A stretch of DNA of 64,000 nt from NCBI GenBank assembly GCA_949825065.1, contig OX463849.1, positions 28,880,043 to 28,944,042 of the forward strand, written 5' to 3'. Both the position numbers and the translations under genes were made by a program. The DNA is from Odontocerum albicorne (lineage: Eukaryota; Arthropoda; Insecta; Trichoptera; Odontoceridae). Numbering within the stretch: the first letter of the stretch is position 1; each line of letters starts with the position of its first letter. The notes below the pieces were generated by a model that saw only the letters and a program-made list of their open reading frames with translations, was not told the DNA's origin and made no database searches. Below are positions 57,501 through 64,000 of this stretch, piece by piece.

Positions 57501-58794
57501 CCATCTTAAAGCTCCATTCTTCATCTTATTTAATCATTCTTTCTCCCCACATGTTCAAACCATCTTAAAGCTCCATTCTTCATCTTATTTAAAACTTGCA
57601 TTTTATACATGCGTTCATTTCTGATATATTTGTTCCGCCTTCTTCAACATTGACACTCCTCAAATTGCCCTTAGTGCACGCATCTCCACAGCATTAATCT
57701 TTCTCTCGTCGTTCTTTTGGCAAGTCAAAATTTCACTTTCATACATCAAGGTGAGGACCAACACACTATTATGTGTTGTCAATTTTACTACTGTTGATAT
57801 TGCGTGGTTGTTGTACCTATATAATATTAAGCGTTCCGTTTACCTTATTATTCCCTGTTGCTACCTTTCTTTCAATGTCCTTTTCAACTCGCCCATCACA
57901 TCTAAACAAACTCCCAGATAATATAACTCATCAACCTGCTACAGTTTTTCTGTATTGACCCATACATCGGACACACTTTTTTCTATAACCATAACCTTTG
58001 ATTCCGCTACATTCATTTTCAAACCGTTTACTAGATATCTCTCATATTGCTCACTTATCGTATCACTTACATTGATTACATTTTCACCAAGCGTGACCAT
58101 ATCATTTGCATACTAAAATCCACATACATACATGATAATAAAAGGACAATTTATATATCGTCATTTAGAGAGCAGACTCTCTTCAAGGGCATTCTAGCTC
58201 AGGATTCAAACCGACTATTTTTTAAAGTTAAAAAATATAGTTGATGGTAAGGATAAGGTGGTAGCAGTCTCTATTAATCTAAATTACCTCGAAATCAGTC
58301 CAGCCATTGATCACGCGCGCGATCTTCCTTGTCTCGTACCAGAGGATAGGAATGATGCCAATAGGGCACAAGTACACTGTGAAGAGATATCCAATGACAG
58401 CCTCCTCAAAGCGGCCCTCAGCAGAACGGACGATGCGTACACGATGCAGAGAGATGTAACCCACGTAGCAGACCATAACTGCAAAAATCACCAGAGAGTA
58501 GAGCGACGCTGGAGATGTCAGTATTGCTGTAGTGAAGCCTTGTCGAGGGCGCGAGTAGGGCAGAGCACCCAGCGCACGCAGTACCAAGAGCACTGGTTTG
58601 ATATTCTCATATACCACGTCCCGTTGCGGAGCAGCAAAAATTCCTTGAGGGGCGTTGCCTACTCCACCAGGATCTCGCCCCTCAGGTCCCGGCGCTGATG
58701 CTATCGGTTTCACATCCATGAAGACCGGTCGAAGCTGATTCTTCTCCAATTCACTTGCCCTCAGGGTCATGGGAGCTATTTGATGGTTGTACAT
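45421..58794 (-). CDS. Gr21a-like: Gustatory receptor of the carbon-dioxide receptor clade, six exons
   Basis: Seven-transmembrane insect chemoreceptor (7tm_7 family). Members of this clade form the heteromeric CO2 receptor in the dendrites of antennal or palp sensory neurons. Exons on the minus strand join as 58794-58288, 54760-54617, 52439-52326, 50563-50285, 47413-47252 and 45543-45421, giving 442 codons plus TAA. All five introns are phase 0 with GT-AG ends. Hydrophobic segments lie near residues 97-116, 131-153, 187-206, 218-242, 288-309, 320-339 and 404-419. The last holds the family signature TYLVVLLQF (residues 409-417), and exon 5 holds the clade-typical stretches FLRATEMNP and GGFFDVNR. 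Length fits the family (about 430-480). No stops or frameshifts were seen, so the gene looks functional. Assignment to the CO2 clade rests on recalled family features; Gr1 versus Gr2 versus Gr3 orthology is not resolved. Confidence 0.9.
46020..46130 (+). repeat. SINE-1 / LINE-like 3' tail in Gr intron 5
   Basis: GCGACCATGTAACTTGCCTC, GGCTGGAAGAGATTGCCGTC, TGGCAATAAACCCTCCAGAT then a TAAATAAATAAA end. Antisense to the receptor gene. Confidence 0.65.
46212..46300. mobile_element. hAT-like left end in Gr intron 5
   Basis: CAGAGTTTCCCAAATTTTTT then GGCTCACCGCC and TCGCCGCCCTCGGG is the usual start of hAT elements (CAG-GTTCCCAAACTTTTTTGGC). The right end is not clear; a GC-rich block with ACAGGTGGGCGGTGGCGCAC at 46830-46855 may belong to it. 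Confidence 0.5.
47252..47413 (-). CDS. Gr21a-like: Gr exon 5 (residues 349-402): intracellular loop 3
   Basis: 54 codons. A polypyrimidine tract and TTTAG acceptor precede GTCCGC at 47413. The donor is TCG|GTTAGT, a weaker 5' splice site than the others. It encodes the highly conserved loop with KKLLIVELSWMNSDAQTE, FLRATEMNP and GGFFDVNR, the region most diagnostic of the CO2-receptor clade. Confidence 0.92.
47906..49193 (+). mobile_element. Full-length mariner in Gr intron 4 (1288 bp)
   Basis: Perfect 31-bp inverted terminal repeats (47906-47936 and 49163-49193) beginning TTAGGTCCTTACATATGAAA, with TA duplications at 47904-47905 and 49194-49195. Length is that of an autonomous mariner. It is antisense to the receptor gene and lies wholly in intron 4. 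Confidence 0.97.
48095..49115 (+). pseudogene. Mariner transposase, one frameshift
   Basis: D,D34D transposase that would bind the terminal repeats and cut and paste at TA. It starts at ATG 48095 (MENLKYRVIYEYEFHRG). HTH region to about residue 110, linker WVPHELSEAN. A single frameshift near 48465 moves the frame; the downstream part overlaps and reads RVDCCVALLNRHNNEGIL, then ITCDEKW (first Asp), LLHDKARPH (second Asp; Lys where Asn is usual) and, 34 residues on, APTDYYFF (third Asp). YSPDL is also present. Stop at 49113-49115; about 340 codons in total, close to the usual 345. The frame break and the Asn-to-Lys change make this copy probably inactive. Confidence 0.93.
49475..49738 (+). pseudogene. 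Jockey-type LINE RT fragment in Gr intron 4
   Basis: Frame: WFGEVKCLSVTLDAKLSW, SVYGSLKALYPFLSRHSR, MSPRNKLNLYKYII. This is the V-YLGVTLD--L-W ... L-PLL-R-S-L----K--LYK-II region after the RT palm in Jockey LINEs. Truncated at both ends. Confidence 0.75.
50030..50245 (+). pseudogene. Dispersed coding repeat, ORF1-like peptide (Gr intron 4)
   Basis: A 62-codon frame ends SDEEGTVQRDFSGGD, DGLKVRHHGRWKMTLSAVN then KLIKELKV-stop. The same peptide occurs at 6690-6915 and in the leader at 32321. It ends 40 bp from Gr exon 4 but is on the opposite strand and is not receptor sequence. Confidence 0.5.
50285..50563 (-). CDS. Gr21a-like: Gr exon 4 (residues 256-348): loop, TM5, TM6
   Basis: 93 codons. 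The acceptor is TTCAG before GCCCTGCGC at 50563 and the donor is GTAAGT after AAC at 50285. It encodes ALRHIGPAALVSQYRVLW, the long intracellular loop, two hydrophobic helices and the conserved CDEAHYAS stretch after TM6. It is distinctly GC-richer than the surrounding intron sequence. Confidence 0.92.
50650..51125 (-). pseudogene. LINE-B 3' fragment in Gr intron 3 (partly overlapping its start)
   Basis: The minus frame encodes VYKLEVQVVHVRGRLRKTKL and DQMDQILKEGNVSG, then C-VVEAK, the far C-terminus of LINE-B. The 3' end is CGGTTAGGGACACCGCATGA. Same strand as the receptor. Confidence 0.65.
51735..52020 (-). repeat. LINE-B 3' fragment in Gr intron 3
   Basis: TCACGCCGTGTCCCTTGCGG at the left is the reversed LINE-B terminus. 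CAGCCACGTTTTCCTCGGTG and TCATTCATTTTCCACATGTC follow. Decayed coding. Confidence 0.65.
52326..52439 (-). CDS. Gr21a-like: Gr exon 3 (residues 218-255): TM4
   Basis: 38 codons. The acceptor is TTGACAG before GTGTTGCCG and the donor is GTAATT after CAA at 52326. It encodes an aromatic-rich hydrophobic segment (VLPYVFLEVLTYLLGGYWY) followed by LAEDFQQ, the intracellular loop that continues into exon 4. Confidence 0.88.
52545..52895. repeat. LINE-D 3' ends in head-to-head inversion, Gr intron 2
   Basis: 52545-52770 is a LINE-D end in minus orientation (CCATCCTGTCGTGTAGCTCA). 52770-52895 is a LINE-D piece in plus orientation (ACATTACTCGTGGCCATTGG, GGCTTGTGGTTACTG). They meet near CCAGTAACC. Confidence 0.6.
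52928..53488 (-). mobile_element. DDE (Tc1/mariner-superfamily) element, internally deleted, Gr intron 2
   Basis: Inverted ends TAAAGTGTCTTTCAAATTAA and TAAAGGGTCTTTCAAATTGA with TA on both sides (52926-52927, 53489-53490). The minus strand at about 53305-53150 encodes NWPPRSCDLTPLEYFLWGYV, KSQVYKNDPQSIPELKDEI, the C-terminal catalytic part (third acidic residue in DLTPLEYFLWG) of a transposase. The N-terminal part is deleted. Confidence 0.85.
53790..54020 (+). pseudogene. RTE-like LINE C-terminus in Gr intron 2
   Basis: ITHFEHVARKDKKKNGDHG, then, in shifted frames, NAAFNMPQDLTGWRQMVHQV and SDIL-stop. This is the end of an RTE LINE protein. Antisense to the receptor, frameshifted. Confidence 0.65.
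54617..54760 (-). CDS. Gr21a-like: Gr exon 2 (residues 170-217): TM3
   Basis: 48 codons. The acceptor is CCAG just before GTGCAC at 54760 and the donor is GTAATA after CAG at 54617. It encodes VHYKQVSRRPLPLKL, then a hydrophobic helix and THATMVHF. The phase matches exon 1. Confidence 0.9.
54780..55070. repeat. Probable LINE 3' fragment, Gr intron 1
   Basis: TTCTTCTTGGTCGTTCCCTC, CCATCAACCATCTCTTACAT and GGGTGCTCGGCACGGCATCT look like the reversed C-terminal end of a LINE. It has open frames in several phases but the family is not identified. Confidence 0.4.
55272..55562 (+). pseudogene. Jockey/R1-type LINE C-terminal fragment, Gr intron 1
   Basis: 96 codons: CRLYTGHCVVASHLYRMGIM, NPGCECGLDDETLEHVFFGC, PLGHIFDLL. 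This is the RL-TGH....HL...G....P.C.CG..ET..H....CP signature after the RNase H region of LINEs. No in-frame stop, but the frame is isolated. Same family region as 1-137. Confidence 0.75.
55874..55911. repeat. Palindrome interrupted by the hAT element
   Basis: ATCCTTAATACCAACGCAT (55874-55892), loop CAG, then 15 bases of the complementary arm. The last four arm bases (GGAT) are at 56649-56652, after the hAT insertion. Confidence 0.8.
55912..56641. mobile_element. hAT element with 8-bp target duplication (730 bp), Gr intron 1
   Basis: Ends CAAGGGTCTCCAAACTACGG and, inverted, CAGGGGTCTCCAAACTTTTT. Target duplication GTATTAAC (55904-55911) and GTATTAAG (56642-56649), 7 of 8 matching. No transposase frame. 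Confidence 0.88.
56926..57176. repeat. 33-bp tandem repeat, about 7 units, Gr intron 1
   Basis: Unit ATGATTACTCATGGCCAAGT then ATTAGTGGAGGTC. Because 33 is divisible by three, one frame stays open (MITHGQVLVEV repeated), which is not evidence for a gene. Confidence 0.9.
57260..57365. repeat. Dispersed repeat, family unknown
   Basis: CATCGCCCTGAAGATGAGGA then CTGCTACGCTTTCGAAACGT has the look of a known kind of insect interspersed repeat. No second copy is recognised here. Confidence 0.35.
57390..58118 (-). pseudogene. LINE-B RT-to-3' fragment, Gr intron 1
   Basis: On the minus strand from 58118: YANDMVTLGENVINVSDTI, SEQYERYLVNGLKMNVAESK, VMVIEK, a stop, QVDELYYLGV, and further on the INAVEMRALR motif (57700-57670). 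YAND occupies the place of the catalytic F/YADD, so one catalytic Asp is lost. It is the most 5' extended LINE-B copy in the window. Confidence 0.75.
57397..57600. repeat. 59-bp tandem expansion inside the LINE-B fragment
   Basis: Three full units start at 57397, 57456 and 57515 (CATTCTTCATCTTATTTAAT, CATTCTTTCTCCCCACATGT, TCAAACCATCTTAAAGCTC) and a partial fourth follows. Single-copy in the other LINE-B fragments. Confidence 0.9.
58135..58215 (-). repeat. SINE-like repeat module, Gr intron 1
   Basis: The minus strand reads GGTTTGAATCCTGAGCTAGA, ATGCCCTTGAAGAGAGTCTG, CTCTCTAAATGACG. It is an uninterrupted relative of the MITE-split copy at 60030-60310. Confidence 0.65.
58288..58794 (-). CDS. 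Gr21a-like: Gr exon 1 (residues 1-169): cytoplasmic N-terminus, TM1, TM2
   Basis: The start is taken at the ATG at 58794-58792 (MYNHQIAPMTL). The in-frame ATG 33 codons upstream adds a stretch unlike the family, and the chosen ATG has an A at -3. The N-terminal 95 residues are hydrophilic, Gly/Pro rich around residues 35-50, then YENIKPVLLVLRALG leads into TM1. The exon ends in ...WTDFE with donor GTAATT at 58287-58282. Confidence 0.9.
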
Positions 58795-58799
58795 CTTGT

Positions 58800-59600
58800 T
58801 TTTTTTAAGCCAGCACGTTGGGAATTGTACTATATTTATGAATGCTTGTTGTCGACTATATTGGACGAATATTACCAAATTTATATTTAACAAGTAATAC
58901 CAAATATTGAAGTATCATCGATCAAAACTTATTCGATATATTTCACCTCTGTGTTGATCTTGATTTTATTGTAGAAATTATTTTGTTTTCCTGAACCCTT
59001 TTTCCAATAGTCTAATTTTGTATACACCTTTAACGTGACAAGATAATATTACTTTAAATTTGCCTGCTATCATAATCACTTCAATATATTTTAATCTGAA
59101 GCTAAACAGTAGTCTTAGTATTACACACTGCAAAGGATCACAAGTTAATAAATTGGCGTTCCGCAAGGGAACCTTCTATGCTCTTCTCCATACCAATTAA
59201 TATTTCAGTAAGACTTAGAAAGGGGAGGTAACAACCATGTTAGCCTACTGTATTTCCACTAATTTAATTTTTATTGACACATCATTTCTCAGAGGCGTTT
59301 CAATTTTTTTTACAAAAACTTGTTTTTAAAAGTTGACATATTTATAAAAATATTTATTTTACTTTATTATTTTTATACCCAGATGTTGTAGACCTTCTGG
59401 CCGACTATTTAAGAATACTTGTGTTATTCATATACTCTCGTCACTCAAAATAACATTAAAAAACAAGTTTAAGGAACAAAATAAATACATTTTTGGAAAA
59501 AAGCTTTGAGAGTGTTATAAGGACCCTTGGTATCTTTTTTGGTGTAATAGCTACTCGCTACAGATATCTTTTGATCATCACTATAGTAGTATCCTAATAC
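58800..59600. other. Upstream region of the Gr gene
   Basis: AT-rich. No TATA box, initiator or upstream exon can be named with confidence. Transcription of the receptor (minus strand) should begin somewhere here. Confidence 0.4.
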
Positions 59601-59608
59601 TAGAGTAG

Positions 59609-59965
59609 AGGTCCATGGGCATTCGATAACGCACTGGAGTTCCGTGCGGAAGGTCGCCGGTTCGAAATCCGCGTTGTGCTACTCCCCTCAAATGACAGAT
59701 ATTTTTTCCATCTAGTATTCGGGAGTATAAATATGACTTCAGTCATATCTATTCTTTCAAAAACAGAGAAAAAAAAACTGGCGTACTCCAATCATCTCAC
59801 TTCGGTGTGCCATCGGATCCAGTACAGCGGTATTGCTGGTGAGTTTGCTGGTGTGCAACGACTCACTCACTTAAAAAAAACTCCATTGCATAGCTTCGCT
59901 TTCCAACTGAATTGATGTTGGAATGACGAGGGGATCCTTGACTACGAGATCCAGCAACGACGATG
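59609..59965 (+). repeat. SINE family 2, copy 1
   Basis: Possible tRNA-derived head (CCATGGGCATTCGATAACGC, GGTCGCCGGTTCGAAATCCG). Body with TCTAGTATTCGGGAGTATAA, CACTTCGGTGTGCCATCGGA and TCCAGTACAGCGGT. Tail GAGGGGATCCTTGACTACG. Confidence 0.7.
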
Positions 59966-60029
59966 AGTCCCAATACTTTACTAACTTTGGGAAGATTATT
60001 TAGAGATAATATTAAAACTTATGAGTTGG

Positions 60030-60310
60030 TTTGAATCCTAAGTTAACACCCTTGAGGAGAGTTTGCTCTCTAAGGCATCGGTTACACAGGTAGGAGCCTC
60101 GCTTGGTGCTTAGAGCTACGCTACTAGGTGACTATAATAGTCACGTGGCGTAGCGCGAAGCGTGCAGTGTGGCCATTGCGATAGTATGGGTTGCGTTGGT
60201 TCGCTAGGATATGTCACCAAGTTCACAGCGTAGCTCTAAGCACCAAGCGAGGTTCCTACCTGAGTGGCCGAGGCCTAAACGACACTATATAAATTGTCCT
60301 TTTTTTATTA
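60030..60310 (+). repeat. SINE-like module split by a MITE
   Basis: Left part GGTTTGAATCCTAAGTTAAC, CTTGAGGAGAGTTTGCTCTC; right part TAAACGACACTATATAAATT then GTCCTTTTTTTATTATTAA. Contiguous in 23340-23425, 31105-31165 and 58135-58215 (all reversed). Confidence 0.75.
60074..60275. mobile_element. PIF/Harbinger-like MITE (202 bp)
   Basis: Terminal repeats of about 49 bp: GGCATCGGTTACACAGGTAG and, inverted, GGCCTCGGCCACTCAGGTAG, both then running into CTCGCTTGGTGCTTAGAGCT. TAA at 60071-60073 and 60276-60278 is the three-base target duplication typical of this superfamily. Confidence 0.9.
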
Positions 60311-60324
60311 TTAAGGTGTTTATT

Positions 60325-60457
60325 TAAGGATGTGAATGCAGAGAGTAAATGTTTCAGTGATTGTTTTGCTATTTAGAACAAATATATGAAATATGTGATT
60401 AATTAATGAGATCACATCGTCACAGGCCCTGTCTAGTGAAGTGGTTCTCTAAATCCA
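60325..60457 (-). repeat. Dispersed repeat, inverted relative of 3878-4000
   Basis: The minus strand reads TTTAGAGAACCACTTCACTA, GACAGGGCCTGTGACGATGT, then CATTCACATCC. Confidence 0.5.
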
Positions 60458-60990
60458 CTAAGTGTAGGGTTTTAGCATTTTTATGTATGCAAGTTGTAGT
60501 GTACGGTTCGCCTTTCTATTGAAACGGTGCAAATTTGAAATTATGTATAGTAAAAATTAAAAAAAGACGCTTTAGTATCGTTAGTAAGTTTTTGATCGTG
60601 TCAAGTTCAGTTTTGTCAACCTTAAGTCAGTTGTGAACTTAAGATGATTTCCACGAGCCGCATGGTGTTCGAGATGTAACATATCATTAGCAAATGATCG
60701 ATTGCTACTAATTAGTGTCCGTAAGAAAACAACCCTGGCCTGTAATTACACGTTGTGTCTGAACCCTGTTCAATTAACGTGACATTGTTCCATCGATTGA
60801 CACAAGTTCACACTTGTTTATTTTTAAGGTTTTCATCGATACTACTATTCGAGTGTTTAAAAAAAACGTATCCAACGTTACTGAAATAAATTATTTATTT
60901 CTTACGAGCATTTGCATTTTTTTCACTAAGAAACGTGAACAAATTTTAGTGACGGTTTAAGTTCGATTTTTAGGTTCCCTTTACTAAGTA

Positions 60991-61719
60991 TAGATCGTTT
61001 AGCCAGAAGAGTCATTTTGCAATAGTGTGAATAAGAGCGCGTTTACTAAAACTTTTCACTTTATTTTTTTAATGAAGTGAAAAAGCAAAAACTTATAAAA
61101 ATAATATTTTATATTCAAACATTGAAATGAACACACAAGTTTTGTAAATTAAAAATGCTGTCAGCTTAAATTGGAATAATCATAAAAATAAAATGAAAGT
61201 AAGTTTATTTCACATATTAATTGTTTAGGCATTGCAGATTTTAGGAAACATTAAATAACAATAATAAACATTTTCAAGATTAAAAATAAATATAAGTACA
61301 AGTATTATAAAGTAAAAATGTTCGTCAGCTTTAATTCCATTGCACATAAAAATACAATTATTATTGTATGTAAGATTATTTAACATATTAATATATCATA
61401 ATTACATTGCCAAATAATAAAGTTTTAAAATAATAGTGGATGGAGTGATACTAAATTCTAGGAAACTTTAAGTTATTAGAAAGTACATTCTAAGCTTTCG
61501 AAAAATGTTCAATTATACATTACATTAGACAAAAATCGCATTCCTAATTTCGACATGGTAGTGTTTTTCTAATCACCGAGTATTTTAATAACAATACAAA
61601 CGTGCGCTCTGCGCGAACCAATCTTGTGGCATTCTAAAACCAAACCACAACATAAGTTGTGTAATACAGAGAGTGTTACTCACACTATTGCAAAATGACT
61701 CTTCTGGCTGAACGATCTA
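60991..61719. mobile_element. Complete non-autonomous TIR element (729 bp)
   Basis: TAGATCGTTTAGCCAGAAGA at the left and, inverted, TAGATCGTTCAGCCAGAAGA at the right, each followed by GTCATTTTGCAATAGTGTGA. TA flanks at 60989-60990 and 61720-61721. The interior is AT-rich, without coding capacity. The left half matches 7884-8246. Confidence 0.9.
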
Positions 61720-61789
61720 TACTAGTCTCTCTATTGTATCTTCACGTCTGATAATATGGCTGCAATATCTACGTATTTAAGATATGCAC

Positions 61790-62087
61790 TGTTCAATTGG
61801 TAGTTTTTTCAACACATTGAACTTCCGTGAGGAGGGTCGCTAGTTCAAGCCCTGCACTCTGCTACTCCCTTCGAATATCACAGACATTTTTCCGCCTAGT
61901 ATTCGGGAGTACAAGGATACCTATGACTTTAATCATGTATATTCTTTAAAAAAAAACATACCAATGTACTCCGTTCGTCTTACTTCGGTGTGTCATCGGA
62001 TCTAGTACAGCGGTGTACCGGATTTGCTTTCGAACTGAATTGGTGTTGAACGGTGAGGGGATCCTCAACTATGAGATCCAGCAACAA
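61790..62087 (+). repeat. SINE family 2, copy 2
   Basis: CGTGAGGAGGGTCGCTAGTT, CCTAGTATTCGGGAGTACAA, CTTCGGTGTGTCATCGGATC and GAGGGGATCCTCAACTATGA align with copy 1; internal indels near 62010. Confidence 0.7.
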
Positions 62088-62092
62088 CAGTT

Positions 62093-62325
62093 CTTTTAGA
62101 ATTTATGCATTTGTCCTGCGTGATGTTCATAATACATGTGTTGGCAGCATCATATCTCCAAAGCGTCAATCTTCTTGCATTTCTTTTCCCTCGATGTTCA
62201 TGTTTCGGCACCGTGCAGAAATCTTTCAAAAATTAATGTTCTTACAAGTTTCACTTTGGTAGACCTAATAATGTTTCTATCTCTCCATATATGTTCTTCA
62301 GCTTATCGATAGTTGACCATGTGAC
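62093..62325 (-). pseudogene. RTE-like LINE C-terminal fragment
   Basis: Minus-strand frames give KLVRTLIF, then KKCKKIDALEI-like and TLWRYDAANTCIMNI, a decayed form of the LVR-LIF-I-LYG-ETWT...K-ID--EMW-WRR region. Several frameshifts. Confidence 0.5.
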
Positions 62326-62329
62326 AGCG

Positions 62330-64000
62330 CTCCTTTTTTATTTATGTTTTACATCCGATATTATTAGATATCAAAGAGCTAAGCTATTTAATTTATAACT
62401 GCTCACACAATAGCCAATTGATTTTTTTTTATGAACATGATCTAGAAATATTGCACCTATTAGAAGCAACATTTATCAGATACAAGTCAGAAATGTAAAA
62501 TTGAGCTATTGCATTGAGACTTCTATAGATCAGACTAGCAAATGAATTAAACATGTCCGGCGGGCCATCATTAATATTAATATGAATTATATATCTTAAG
62601 ATAGTTTTAGACCAACTCAAAACAGTTTATATTGTTTACGGGACCAATTTTTAGCAAACTTTCTTAACATCCAGGCATTCCGAAATCGATTCTTTGGAGG
62701 TACCGGGCTGGATTTACTTGGATGCTTTTTACATCAGAATTTATTCTTGGAACACTCTTGGGTATCAGGCATTATGAAATTTTATATGAATTGAAGGTAC
62801 ATATGTAAAAATAACCCAACACAACTTTTACCTGTTCTGATATAATTGAAGAAATATCGCGCTGCTTTTTAAGATTGAATTTAATCATGAAATATCCATT
62901 TTATGGAGTTAGTGTTGTTATGCATAGTGTATTGATCTACGCTTTCTCGATTTATAACATAATTTCAAAAACCCATTTATGAGAAAAAATTGTCTATACT
63001 CCCACCTCAAAAAAAATATTGTAGAATATTGTGTATTTATGTATTATTTTAAAACGTTTAGACTAGATTCCCATTTGACCACGTGTTCCTCTATTGCTAA
63101 ATTATTGCTTAGTCAGATGGGATGTTCGGATGGTCAGTTGCTTACTCAGATCCACTTGAATATTGCATTATTTATGCGATAAATATTGAAAAGAAAGAAA
63201 ATGGAGAAGTACAAATAATATAATACGTTTCATAGCAAGATGAATGGATGTTGTGAAAGCGAAAGAAGTATTAAATAGCATGGAGATGTAATATATGGCA
63301 GTGCTCAGCAATGGGATATCCGTGAGAACCAGTGCACTGGAGTCATCGTTGAGAAAATCATGAAGTCCCCACCAAAGTAATCTTAATTGTTTACAACACT
63401 ATATAAAAAAAACGAAAATTACAGTATTATGTGGTAATCGATTCCCTATGAAAGCCTCATGAAAAAAATCCTCTTTGAGTAGGCTCCGTAAGAGAATTTT
63501 AAAATGCGCTCACACCGATTTGTGATGCCAGAGGTAAAAAATATTTTATTAGTTCTTGAGTATTCTGGAATGCGCGAAATCTTGTCTCGTTGACAGAAGG
63601 CAACAGAAGGGCTCGTCTTACGTTAATTTGTCAAAAAGATATCGAAATAAAATGGTTGATTATAGCAAATGGAAGGATATTGAGGTAATTTCCATTTATC
63701 TTACACAATCTCATTCGCAGCATATTATTTAAAAAAGATATATCTTGTTTATATTCGGTATTGAAAATCTTTGATTTGGACAATAATTGCATTTTTAATA
63801 GTTTACTCAGTTTTGGTTATTTACTAAACATTGATTAGCGTTAACAGCTTTGAGTTGTGTGTGTATTATTTCATTTTCCCGAATGTTCTATTCCCTTATA
63901 ACCTAAACGGAAAGTTGTCAAACCGCGCACATAAACAAAGGATCTAGAGTTCTCAATACTTTTACATTAAAAAGAAACAAAAACTAGAGGGTCATAAATC
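62330..64000. other. AT-rich stretch, no gene seen
   Basis: Short frames only. 63220-63275 (GATGAATGGATGTTGTGAAA then GCGAAAGAAGTA) faintly resembles the LINE-B C-terminus. Confidence 0.5.

Noticed and set aside
58258..58698. 146-codon plus-strand frame
   Set aside because: Antisense shadow of receptor exon 1.

Overview
This window is AT-rich nuclear DNA from an insect. It is dominated by decayed transposable elements and holds one host gene that I can support. No bacterial-type operons, CRISPR arrays or viral genes were seen. The host gene is a complete carbon-dioxide-receptor-type gustatory receptor (Gr21a / Gr1-Gr2 clade) on the minus strand, between 58794 (start) and 45421 (stop). Its six exons are separated by five phase-0 introns of about 1.7 to 3.5 kb and encode 442 residues with seven membrane segments. 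This receptor family suggests a holometabolous insect such as a moth, caddisfly or beetle. Some hemimetabolous insects also carry it, so the order is not settled.

Region 1-45.4 kb is a gene-poor repeat field. It holds an RTE-type LINE with an 860-codon open frame and intact endonuclease/RT motifs (about 8955-12004, minus), which is bounded on both sides by (AT)n. It also holds many short 3' fragments of at least three other LINE families (called here LINE-B, LINE-C and LINE-D), tRNA-headed SINEs, an internally deleted mariner (24226-24878), several non-autonomous DNA transposons with readable target duplications (14818-15382, 18796-19258, 38069-38582, 41156-41627, 42464-42694) and a hAT-like element (35139-35712). 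A 51-bp minisatellite of 17 units (22200-23058) shows a three-unit higher-order pattern. A 200-base assembly gap lies at 8247-8446.

Region 45.4-58.8 kb is the receptor gene. Its introns carry a full-length mariner with perfect 31-bp inverted repeats (47906-49193, intron 4), a deleted DDE element (52928-53488, intron 2), a hAT element inserted into a palindrome (55912-56641, intron 1), LINE fragments and tandem repeats. Region 58.8-64 kb returns to repeats: two copies of a second SINE family, a PIF/Harbinger-like MITE inside a SINE-like repeat (60074-60275), a 729-bp TIR element (60991-61719) and a final stretch without a recognisable gene.

No new multi-gene system was found. The most informative observations are the nested insertions whose empty sites can be read from paralogous repeats in the same window, the higher-order minisatellite next to a hairpin-forming element, and a dispersed uncharacterised coding repeat (6735-6915, 32235-32321, 50076-50212).
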